Shown here: piece by piece, positions 7,453 to 14,343 of the stretch
Layout of the letters: each line of letters starts with the position of its first letter
Position numbering within the stretch: position 1 is the first letter of the stretch
Assembly: GCA_041398785.1 (NCBI GenBank)
Contig: JAWKUA010000050.1
Span: 1 to 16,253, forward strand
Direction of reading: 5' to 3'
DNA from: Planctomycetaceae bacterium
GTDB taxonomy: Bacteria; Planctomycetota; Planctomycetia; Planctomycetales; Planctomycetaceae
Length of the DNA stretch: 16,253 nt
The notes under the pieces: generated by a model
Database searches by the model: none
Seen by the model: the letters and a program-made list of their open reading frames with translations, nothing else
What the model was told of the DNA's origin: nothing
Made by a program: the position numbers and the translations under genes

Positions 7453-8817
7453 ATGAACCGTCTGCCCGTCATCCTGTTTCTGTTGGCCGGTTTCGCAACC
7501 TCACTGAACGCTCAGCCGACCGATACACGGGCACCGGACGTTGTGCTCGGCCCGTATCCGTACGAAGCGAAGCCGGACCACGATGCCTTCAAGGTGTTCA
7601 ATCCGCGAAAAGCGCCGGCGCCGGGAGATTTGCTGCTGAAGGAAGGCGATCGGCTGGCGATCTGCGGTGATTCCATTACCGAACAGAAGATGTATTCCCG
7701 CCTGATCGAAACGTACCTGACGGTTTGTGTCCCGCAGTTGAAAATCACGGTCCGGCAATATGGCTGGAGCGGCGAAAAGACCGACGGATTCCTTCGACGC
7801 ATGGAGCGGGACTGCCTGACGTTTGACCCGACCGTGGCGACTCTGGCCTACGGCATGAATGATTCCCGCTACCGGCCGTTCGACGTGACGAACGGCCAGT
7901 GGTACGACGATCACTACACGGCCATCGTCCGCCGATTCAAACAGCACCACGTGCGAGTCGTTGTCGGATCTCCGGGATGCGCAGGCCGCATCGCCGAATG
8001 GGTCAACAGTCGAGCCGGCACTCTGCAGGAACACAATCTGCACCTGTGCGCTTTGCGAGACATTGCGATGGGCGTTGCGGAACGCGAAGACGCGCGGTTC
8101 GCCGACATTTTCTGGCCGATGCTGCAGGCTCAGGTGTTCGCGCCGGAACAGCACCACGCCACGCCGGAGAAGCCCTATCAGGTCGCGGGAAAGGACGGTA
8201 TCCATCCCGGCTGGGCAGGGCAGGTGATTATGGCCTGGTCGATGCTGCGGGCGATGGGGCTCGACGGCGACATCGGCACCATTACCGTCGACCTTGCCGG
8301 CGACACCGCCAAAGCATCGGCTGGCCATCGCGTGGATAGGTTCGCGGATGGAAAGCTGACCCTGACAAGTTCCCGTTATCCGTTTTGTGCCCGCGGAGAC
8401 CTGCACGACGACAACTCGATCCGATCCGGCATGACGCTTGTGCCCTTCATGGAGGAACTCAACCGGCTTGTGCTGAAGGTCGCCGGCGCGGAACCGTCGG
8501 CTTCATACCGAATCACCTGGGGCGAACAGTCGCGGCAGTACAGCGGTGAAGAACTTTCTCGCGGCGTGAATCTTGCCGCGGATTTCGAACAAAACCCCTT
8601 CTGCGACGCGTTTGATCGAGTCGATGCAGCCGTCGCGGCAAAGCAGGCGTATGAAACTCAGCAGGTGAAAAAGGTGTTTCACGGTGACGAGGGCAGGGCT
8701 GATTTCCAGGCGGCGGTCGAACGGACGGAAGCCGAACGGGGGCCGCTGGCCGAAGCCATTGCCGCCGCCATGCAGCCGGTGACGCACTCGATCGTGATTC
8801 AGAAAGCCGGACAGTAA
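7453..8817 (+). CDS. Exported SGNH/GDSL-family hydrolase
   Basis: This 454-residue protein carries an SGNH hydrolase domain (esterase, acyl- or acetyl-hydrolase fold). Block I is 'AICGDSITEQ' with the likely nucleophile Ser74, block II is 'YGWSGEKTD' around Gly107, block III is 'AYGMND' with Asn136, and block V is 'KDGIHPG' with Asp248 and His251. The ATG at 7453 is chosen over an in-frame ATG at 7306 because it gives a clean signal peptide ('LPVILFLLAGFATSLNA') and has GAAGG upstream; the extra 49 residues are arginine-rich and unlike a signal. The C-terminal 200 residues beyond the hydrolase core are an extension with no fold I recognise. The natural substrate could be an acetylated sugar or another ester, which the sequence does not show. 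The gene lies 54 bases before the nitrilase-like gene, also with a signal-like N-terminus, so co-transcription is likely. Confidence 0.9.
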   Translation: MNRLPVILFLLAGFATSLNAQPTDTRAPDVVLGPYPYEAKPDHDAFKVFNPRKAPAPGDLLLKEGDRLAICGDSITEQKMYSRLIETYLTVCVPQLKITVRQYGWSGEKTDGFLRRMERDCLTFDPTVATLAYGMNDSRYRPFDVTNGQWYDDHYTAIVRRFKQHHVRVVVGSPGCAGRIAEWVNSRAGTLQEHNLHLCALRDIAMGVAEREDARFADIFWPMLQAQVFAPEQHHATPEKPYQVAGKDGIHPGWAGQVIMAWSMLRAMGLDGDIGTITVDLAGDTAKASAGHRVDRFADGKLTLTSSRYPFCARGDLHDDNSIRSGMTLVPFMEELNRLVLKVAGAEPSASYRITWGEQSRQYSGEELSRGVNLAADFEQNPFCDAFDRVDAAVAAKQAYETQQVKKVFHGDEGRADFQAAVERTEAERGPLAEAIAAAMQPVTHSIVIQKAGQ

Positions 8818-8871
8818 ACATCGGCGGACGAAACTCGGGTTCTTTCTTCGCCGGACTTAACGGAGCACGTC

Positions 8872-9855
8872 ATGTTACCAATTCGCAGTTGTCGATTGCC
8901 CTGGCTTCAATTGACCGGTCTTGTTTCAGCTGTGTTCCTGTCGCCGGCAATTCCGACTTCGGCCGACGACGCAGTCGGCGTTGATCGCGATTTGGTAAAA
9001 GTCGCCGCCGTGCAGATCATCGGCTACGACAAGGGCGACCTTCCGCGCGAAGGATTCGATCCGGCGGCTCAGATGATTTCGTATATCGACAAGGCCGGAG
9101 GCGACGGTGCTCAGTTGGTGGTCTTTCCCGAATACGTGCTCGGTCACATCCGTGTTCCAGGACCGGAAACCGAACGCATTGCCGCCCGCGCGAAGGCGAA
9201 CTCAATCTATGTCATCGTCGGCTGCTGGGAAGAGTTTCCGGACGGCACGTTCGCCAACACGGCGCTGATTTTCGGCCGCACCGGAGAAATCGTCGGCAAG
9301 TACCGCAAGACTCACGCGGCCGTCGATCATTTCGAAGGCAGCCCGCCATGGACAAAGCCGCTTTCGGACAAATCACGAGACTGGATGCTGCAGAACGATC
9401 CGGAATGGGTGATGGAAGCCGGTCAGGATCTGCCTGTGTTCGAATTGGATTTCGGAAAAGTGGGCATCATGACGTGCTACGACGGTTGGTTTCCGGAACC
9501 TCCGCGAGTGATGTCACTGAAGGGTGCCGAACTGATCGTGTGGATCAACGGCCGGGGCGGTTCGGTCGAAGACTTCATCGTCAAATCGACCATGTTTCAA
9601 AGCCACGTCGCGATGATCACCACCAATCAGGCCTACGGCGGCGGCACGATGATCGCGGATACTCAGCAATGGCCGGCTCGCATCATCGCGCGGTGTCCGG
9701 ATCAGCAGGAAGCCTGGATTTCCGGAACCATCAATCTGAAACAGGTTCGTCAGGTTCGAGCCAGCAGCCGAAACTTCGCGCAGCGCCGACCGGATCTTTA
9801 CGGGCGGCTTGCAACGCCCGAGGCTGCCGTCGCGACTGACAGTAATCCGAAGTGA
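8872..9855 (+). CDS. Carbon-nitrogen hydrolase (nitrilase superfamily) with signal peptide
   Basis: This 327-residue protein is a nitrilase-superfamily hydrolase that would cleave a non-peptide C-N bond (amide, nitrile or carbamoyl). The catalytic triad is visible: Glu87 in 'VVFPEYV', Lys146 in 'KYRKTHA' and Cys202 in 'IMTCYDGWFPE'. The N-terminus (residues 1-31) is apolar with early basic residues and ends in 'PTSADDA', consistent with a signal peptide, which is unusual because most family members are cytoplasmic. The start is supported by GGAG at 8862-8865, six bases before the ATG. After the catalytic domain come 'GAELIVWINGRGGSVEDF' and 'TTNQAYGGGTMI', the expected late family segments. 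It follows the SGNH hydrolase gene on the same strand and converges on the RraA-like gene with a 42-base gap. The substrate is unknown; amidase is more likely than true nitrilase. Confidence 0.9.
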   Translation: MLPIRSCRLPWLQLTGLVSAVFLSPAIPTSADDAVGVDRDLVKVAAVQIIGYDKGDLPREGFDPAAQMISYIDKAGGDGAQLVVFPEYVLGHIRVPGPETERIAARAKANSIYVIVGCWEEFPDGTFANTALIFGRTGEIVGKYRKTHAAVDHFEGSPPWTKPLSDKSRDWMLQNDPEWVMEAGQDLPVFELDFGKVGIMTCYDGWFPEPPRVMSLKGAELIVWINGRGGSVEDFIVKSTMFQSHVAMITTNQAYGGGTMIADTQQWPARIIARCPDQQEAWISGTINLKQVRQVRASSRNFAQRRPDLYGRLATPEAAVATDSNPK

Positions 9856-9897
9856 TCGTTGCCGGAGCGGAACGTTGCTTCGAATCAATCCGCTGCA

Positions 9898-10563
9898 TTA
9901 CAGCACGCCGAATTTTTCGTATGCGTCGACGGCTTTCATGCCGCCGCGGATCGCATCGCGGACGGCGTTTTCGGCGTGAGCTTTTTCCCACGACAGACGC
10001 AGCACTTCCGATTCGGCTCGCTGCGGAATTACGACGACACCATCGTCGTCGGCGACGACCAGATCGCCGGGATGGAAGACAACGCCGTCGATTTCCACCG
10101 GAACGTCGCGGTCGATGACTCGCTGCCGATCCTTGCTGTCGTACAGGCAGGTGCCGCGGGCGACCACCGGGAAATTCATCTGCCGGATCTTTGCGACATC
10201 GCGCACGGCACCATCCACGATGGCTCCCACGCAGCCGCCGTTCGTGACGGCTGTCGTCAGCAGTTCGCCCCAGATTCCCGAACGCATGGAACCGCCGGCC
10301 GCGGCAATGAAGACGTCATCCGGCTGACAACTGTCGACGGCTTTCAGTTCCAGATCGTAAGGTCGCGGGTCGCTGTGAAACATGTCGGCCCACAAAGTCG
10401 TGCGGCAGCGGCCGACAATCATGCCGCCGGTCGTAACGGCCTTCAGCGGCACGCGCGGAGACTGGTTCCGGAATCCGGCCACATCCAGAGCATCGCAGAT
10501 CACGGCCGAATACAGATGGTCGCGGACATGTTGCAGAGTGATTTCTTCCGGCGGTCGTGTCAT
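9898..10563 (-). CDS. RraA-family protein (possible aldolase/lyase fold)
   Basis: This 221-residue protein belongs to the RraA-like family. The family includes RNase E regulators, 4-hydroxy-4-methyl-2-oxoglutarate/4-carboxy-4-hydroxy-2-oxoadipate aldolases and other sugar-acid enzymes. Diagnostic segments are 'SAVICDALD' (19-27), 'GIWGELLTTAV' (96-106), 'GAIVDGAVRDV' (113-123, with Arg121 and Asp122 at the usual catalytic/metal-site positions) and 'DDDGVVVIP' (172-180). The small size and lack of a signal peptide fit a cytoplasmic trimer or hexamer. Its neighbours are a divergent M81 gene and a sugar-acid catabolic cluster, so an aldolase- or dehydratase-like role in sugar-acid breakdown is favoured over RNase E control. 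The 44-base interrupted palindrome lies between 9 and 52 bases upstream of the ATG. No clear Shine-Dalgarno site is visible. Confidence 0.85.
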   Translation of the reverse strand: MTRPPEEITLQHVRDHLYSAVICDALDVAGFRNQSPRVPLKAVTTGGMIVGRCRTTLWADMFHSDPRPYDLELKAVDSCQPDDVFIAAAGGSMRSGIWGELLTTAVTNGGCVGAIVDGAVRDVAKIRQMNFPVVARGTCLYDSKDRQRVIDRDVPVEIDGVVFHPGDLVVADDDGVVVIPQRAESEVLRLSWEKAHAENAVRDAIRGGMKAVDAYEKFGVL

Positions 10564-10571
10564 CGTCGTCT

Positions 10572-10615
10572 TTCGCTATTCTTCGAACCCGGTCAGGCGG
10601 TCGAAAGGTAGCGAA
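10572..10615. repeat. Interrupted palindrome in the divergent RraA/M81 promoter region
   Basis: The left arm is TTCGCTA-ttc-TTCGA (10572-10586) and the right arm is TCGAA-agg-TAGCGAA (10601-10615). Twelve of 15 positions pair, the mismatches are confined to the central three, and the spacer is 14 bases. The element sits between two divergent start codons only 75 bases apart. It could be an operator for a dimeric regulator or a hairpin in the leader of either gene. No -35/-10 pair was called with confidence. Confidence 0.55.
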
Positions 10616-10638
10616 CCTCACACAGGAATTGCATCGAA

Positions 10639-12140
10639 ATGCGAGTCGGAATCATTGCGCTGCTGCATGAATCGAACACGTTTTCCTGTCAGCCCACAAC
10701 GCTGGAATCGTTCCGCCAGAACCTGCTGCTGACCGGCGAACTGATTCGTGCCGCTCTGGCGGACGCTCACCACGAAGTCGGAGGCTTCTTTGCCGGACTG
10801 GCAGCCGCTGGCGCCGACGCCGTGCCACTGATTGCCGCGCGAGCCCTGCCGTCCGGGACGATTCGTACGGATGATTTTTCGCAGCTTGTTGAACAGTTGC
10901 TGCACGCGGTTCAGCAGGCCGGTCCGCTGGACGGGGATCCTGGTCGCTCCGCACGGCGCGACGGTGAGTGAACGACACCCCGATGCCGACGGCTACTGGC
11001 TGAACGAACTGCGCAAAGCGGTCGGTTCGGAGTTGCCGATTATCGGGACGCTGGATGCTCACGCGAATCTGTCGCCGCTGATGGTTGAGAGTTGCAACGC
11101 GCTGATCGCCTACCGCACGAATCCTCACCTGGATCAGCGCGAACGCGGCGAGGAAGCGGCTCGGCTGTTGGTACGCACGATTCGCGGCGAAGTGTCGCCG
11201 ACCATGTCCGCTCGGTTCCCGCCAATGGCGATCCAGCATCGAACGGCAATGTACCGACGAACCGCATCTGCGTCCGCTGTATCAGGCTGCGGATGCTCAG
11301 TTGCGAGCCGACGGAGTTCTTTACCAACAGCATCCTGCTGGGTTTTCCATACGCGGATGTCGCGGAAATGGGGTCGTCGGTTGTTGTCGTCACTGACGGA
11401 GACACGCCGCTGGCCGATCGCATGGCCGACGATCTGGCAGCGACAATGTGGAACACGCGTGACCAGTTCCGCGGCGAATTCACTGTCGCGCAAAGGCTCT
11501 GCAGCAGTGTGAAGGAAGCTCGGGCCGCATTTGCCTGCTGGACATGGGAGATAACGTCGGCGGGGTTCGGCAGCGGACGGAACTGAAACTTCTCGCCGCG
11601 ATTCACGCCGCGCGCGTCGGCTCCCGCGTCTGCATGCCTTCGATCCCGGAAACAGTCGCCGCTTGTGAACAGTCGGGTGCAGGAACTCGCGTGACGCTCA
11701 GTGTCGGAGGCAAGTCGGATGATCTGCACGGACCGCCGATCCGGGTCGAAGTCACTGTCCGATCGCTGCACGACGGAAAGTTCCGCGAACCCTGCGCCGC
11801 GCGTCATGGCGGAATCACGGACTTCGACCAGGGACTCACAGCCGTCTGCGACACGGACAACGGCCTGACGCTGATGCTGACATCGCCGCATGGTGCCGTT
11901 CAGCCTGCAGCAGTTGATCAGTTGCGATGTCGACCCCAGGCAGTTTCGAATTCCTGGTAGCGAAGGGAGTCAACGCGCCTCATCGCCGCGTATCGAGAAG
12001 TCTGCGACACATTCATCCGAGTCAACACGATGGGATCCACCTGCGCGGACATGTCGCGGCTGAGCTATCAACACCGGCGACGCCCGCTGTTTCCAATCGA
12101 ACCCGAAACCGAGTTCATTCCACTTTCCGGTCGGCGTTGA
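10639..12140 (+). pseudogene. M81-family metallopeptidase (MlrC/microcystinase-like), multiply frameshifted
   Basis: Stitched across frames, this is a nearly full-length M81 protein of about 500 residues. The start 'MRVGIIALLHESNTFS' is typical. Family metal-site motifs follow: 'APHGA' (near 10946), 'TLDAHAN' (near 11048) and 'YRTNPHLDQRERG' (near 11111). Later come 'NSILLGFPYADVAEMG', 'ICLLDMGDNVGG', 'LSVGGKSDDLHGPP', 'TVRSLHDGKF' and the end segment 'RRRPLFPIEPE'. Net frame changes are needed at about 10933-10936 (GGGG), 11233-11234 (CC), 11320-11322 (TTT), 11492-11495 (AAA), 11886-11889, 11953-11954 (CC) and 11980-11981. Likely compensating pairs lie at 11562-11565/11586-11588 and around 11637/11648. 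Protein similarity is not eroded between breaks, so assembly error is as likely as true decay. The longest clean stretch codes for about 130 residues, so no intact enzyme is read as given. The ATG has AGGA 11 bases upstream. The substrate is probably a small peptide or amide. Confidence 0.85.
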
Positions 12141-13466
12141 GGCCCAGGGCGGCGAGGCCGGCGAGGATGTGAAGCCGCAGGCGAACAGCAGGAAGGCTTC
12201 GTGCCAGTCGCCGTTGGTGTCCCACTGTTCCAGCACAATCGGGACCAACAGCGGCGTCGTGGCGGCTCCCAAATTGCCCCACATGTTGCCCCAGCCAAAG
12301 ACAGCGGCCGTGTTTCTGCCGCCGACGTCCTGCATGTAGGCCCAGATCGCCGGAACGCTCAGGTCTGTGGCGAATGCAACCAGAGAAGCCGCGGCGATGA
12401 ATGCCCAGGCGGATTCCAGGTACAGGCACGACAAATACGCGGAGACCGCCAGCACGTAGCTGGCGACGACCGGCAGAGATCGTCCCCACCGGCGACCGAG
12501 AACTCTGACGGCGCGGTCGGTGATCGGACCGCCGGACAGCATTCCCACGATGCCCGCGCACAGCACGGTTGTCGACATCAGGCCGCCGACTTTCGCGTCG
12601 ACGTGCTTGACGTCCTGCAGATACTTCGGCAGCCACGTCACCAGAAACACCCAGCCGATGTTGATGCCGTATTGCACCATGCACATCAGCCACATCGTGG
12701 GACTTCTGACCAGCGGCAGCAGCGGCGGAAACGGTGGACGTCCGGTGTCGGTCGCGTCCGTGTCGAATTGTGTGATCAGGTTCTGCTCTACTTCATTGCA
12801 GTCCGGATGTTCCGCCGGTCGGTCACGAACGACGAATCGAAATGCCGCCGCGACGACAAATCCGGCCAGTCCATAAATCACCAGCACCATGCGCCATCCG
12901 ACCACATCAGCCAGCAGGAAGGCTGTCAGGATCGGAGCTATAGCGCCGCCGACTCGCCCGCCGAACGAAACGATGCCGCTGGCCGTTCCACGATTCGGCA
13001 GTGAGATCCAGCGTTTCACCAGACTGCTGGCGGTTGGATAGCAGCCGGCCTGAGCGAGTCCGAACAGCATCCGGGCCGCGATCAGGACAACAAACCCGTT
13101 GGCCAGTCCGGTCAGCATCGTGCAGACCGACCAGATCGCGATGTAAGCAGGCAGCATCAGCCGCGCGCCGAAGCGGTCGGATAGCCAGCCGGCGGGTACC
13201 TGAGCGAGTGCGTAGGTGAAGAAGAAGGCAGACAGCACGGCCCCGGTTTGCTTTTCGGTCAGCGTCAGCGCCGAAGTAAATTCCTGCAGCTTGGCGATTT
13301 CGGCGATGCACACTCGATCCAGGTACAGCATCACCGCCGCGAGTGTGGTGACACCTACAACCTGAAAACGCACGTTCGTGGTTGTGACGGAAGTCAGTGT
13401 GTCGGATGCAACGTGTGGGTTGTCGTGACCAGCTGAATCTGCGCTGGCGGGGTTGCGATCACTCAT
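11970..13466 (-). CDS. MFS transporter of the anion:cation symporter (ACS) type, C-terminal frame break
   Basis: As read, this is a 498-residue major facilitator with about 12 membrane helices. Helix 1 contains 'LYLDRVCIAEI', and the signature loop 2-3 is 'GWLSDRFGARLMLP'. 'FGLAQAGCYPTASSLVKRWI' and 'NRGTASGIVSFGGRVGGAI' are typical of ACS carriers, which include hexuronate, glucarate and galactonate transporters. After 'HEAFLLFACGF' the frame enters a polar tail unlike any MFS. The shifted frame instead gives 'ILAGLAALGLNADRKVE' and stops at 12115-12117. So the native end is probably 12115, with a one-base loss near 12168-12171. The gene lies 30 bases downstream of vapC and is the last of the minus-strand cluster. 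It is the likely importer of the sugar acid handled by the UxuA-like and enolase-superfamily enzymes. Its end converges with and slightly overlaps the M81 gene. Confidence 0.87.
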   Translation of the reverse strand: MSDRNPASADSAGHDNPHVASDTLTSVTTTNVRFQVVGVTTLAAVMLYLDRVCIAEIAKLQEFTSALTLTEKQTGAVLSAFFFTYALAQVPAGWLSDRFGARLMLPAYIAIWSVCTMLTGLANGFVVLIAARMLFGLAQAGCYPTASSLVKRWISLPNRGTASGIVSFGGRVGGAIAPILTAFLLADVVGWRMVLVIYGLAGFVVAAAFRFVVRDRPAEHPDCNEVEQNLITQFDTDATDTGRPPFPPLLPLVRSPTMWLMCMVQYGINIGWVFLVTWLPKYLQDVKHVDAKVGGLMSTTVLCAGIVGMLSGGPITDRAVRVLGRRWGRSLPVVASYVLAVSAYLSCLYLESAWAFIAAASLVAFATDLSVPAIWAYMQDVGGRNTAAVFGWGNMWGNLGAATTPLLVPIVLEQWDTNGDWHEAFLLFACGFTSSPASPPWASTPTGKWNELGFGFDWKQRASPVLIAQPRHVRAGGSHRVDSDECVADFSIRGDEAR

Positions 13467-13496
13467 GTTGGTCCGGCCAGGTAACCATGACTTCCA

Positions 13497-13883
13497 CTAC
13501 CACTCGCGTGCGATACCGTAGTCGTCAAAGACCCTGTCGACACTGATGATTGGCAGGTTTTCAACGCTGGCCTGAGCAACCATCAGCCGGTCAAACGGGT
13601 CACGATGATGAAAAGGCAAACTGCAAACGACTTTGAGATGGTCAACACTGACCGCGAGAATCTCCATGCTGTTTCTTGTCAGTTGGTCGGGAAACAGTTG
13701 CTCGAACGGCAGACCGAGAGTCAGCCTTCCTATGCTGAACTTGATGGCCATTTCCCACAGCGTGGCGATGCTCACAACAAGGTCGTTTCTCACATCATCG
13801 ATCAACTGCCGGGCATGATCGCTTAGCTGCGGGCTTCCGCCGATAAACCAGATCAGACTGTGAGTATCCAGCATGTATTTCAT
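13497..13883 (-). CDS. vapC: PIN-domain toxin, VapC type
   Basis: This 128-residue PIN-domain protein is probably the ribonuclease toxin of a type II toxin-antitoxin pair. Acidic active-site candidates are Asp6 ('MLDTHSLIW'), Glu44 ('ATLWEMAIK'), Asp98 ('RDPFDRLMVAQA', with Asp95 close by) and Asp116 ('IISVDRVFD'). Length and motif order are those of VapC proteins paired with Phd/YefM-type antitoxins. The ATG at 13883 overlaps the antitoxin stop as ATGA, which fixes the start and implies coupled translation. The pair lies between the enolase-superfamily gene and the MFS transporter on the same strand. The frame is intact, in contrast to its neighbours. Confidence 0.93.
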   Translation of the reverse strand: MKYMLDTHSLIWFIGGSPQLSDHARQLIDDVRNDLVVSIATLWEMAIKFSIGRLTLGLPFEQLFPDQLTRNSMEILAVSVDHLKVVCSLPFHHRDPFDRLMVAQASVENLPIISVDRVFDDYGIAREW

Positions 13884-14110
13884 TCGACGTACTCGCTGAA
13901 ATCCGCCAGTGGCTCATCAAAGTCAGGTCCCATTGAAATCAGACCTCTGGCGCTGCCGAACTGCCGCGAACGCTTCGTCGTGGCGCACGGGACAAGTTGC
14001 ACTGACAACTCAGCGTCTTTCGTGATGAAGACATCCTCACCCGCGACAGCCGCTTCAATCAGGTCTGGGAGATGCGTCTTCGCTTCGTCGAGAGTGACTT
14101 TCTGCATCAT
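13880..14110 (-). CDS. Phd/YefM-type antitoxin, partner of VapC
   Basis: This 76-residue protein has the Phd/YefM antitoxin N-terminus: 'VTLDEAKTHLPDLIEAAVAGEDVFITKD', followed by a short strand and an acidic C-terminal tail ('DFDEPLADFSEYVE') that would wrap around the PIN toxin. It would bind DNA through the N-terminal dimer and repress its own operon. The start may be Met1 (14110) or Met2 (14107); no clear Shine-Dalgarno site decides this. It lies directly before vapC with a 4-base overlap. I did not find a convincing dyad operator just upstream. Confidence 0.88.
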   Translation of the reverse strand: MMQKVTLDEAKTHLPDLIEAAVAGEDVFITKDAELSVQLVPCATTKRSRQFGSARGLISMGPDFDEPLADFSEYVE

Positions 14111-14343
14111 GGGGTATCCCGCTGACAGGTCGTTTCACTGAAGTGTTGACGCCCGTTGGCTGCACAATACTGCGATCACACCCGTGAATCCATTGCAACC
14201 GTGTTCCGGAAACGTCCGCTACGTTGAAACGCCTGCGGTCCCGTACACACTGTGACATCGCCAACACAGGGTAACTGGCTGTCGATTATTGCCGTTACGG
14301 TGAAGTCAGCCTGATCTGCCACCACGGGCTCATCGAGCAGACC
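14111..14343. other. Intergenic gap upstream of the toxin-antitoxin pair
   Basis: This 233-base stretch separates the antitoxin gene from the end of the enolase-superfamily gene, both on the minus strand. I see no gene with recognisable homology in it. It should contain a promoter for the toxin-antitoxin operon, but no convincing box pair or dyad was found. A weak imperfect inverted match near 14309-14350 is too poor to call as a terminator. Confidence 0.5.

Noticed and set aside
9866..9894. Possible bidirectional terminator between the nitrilase-like and RraA-like genes (AGCGGA/TCCGCT)
   Set aside because: The stem is only six bases with a 17-base loop and no T-run, too weak to call.
10639..12140. 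Programmed ribosomal frameshifting in the M81 gene
   Set aside because: There are too many shifts, in both directions, and most lack a slippery heptamer. Sequence error or decay is simpler.
14145..14175. TTGACG box resembling a plus-strand -35 element
   Set aside because: There is no good -10 partner at proper spacing and no plus-strand gene downstream.
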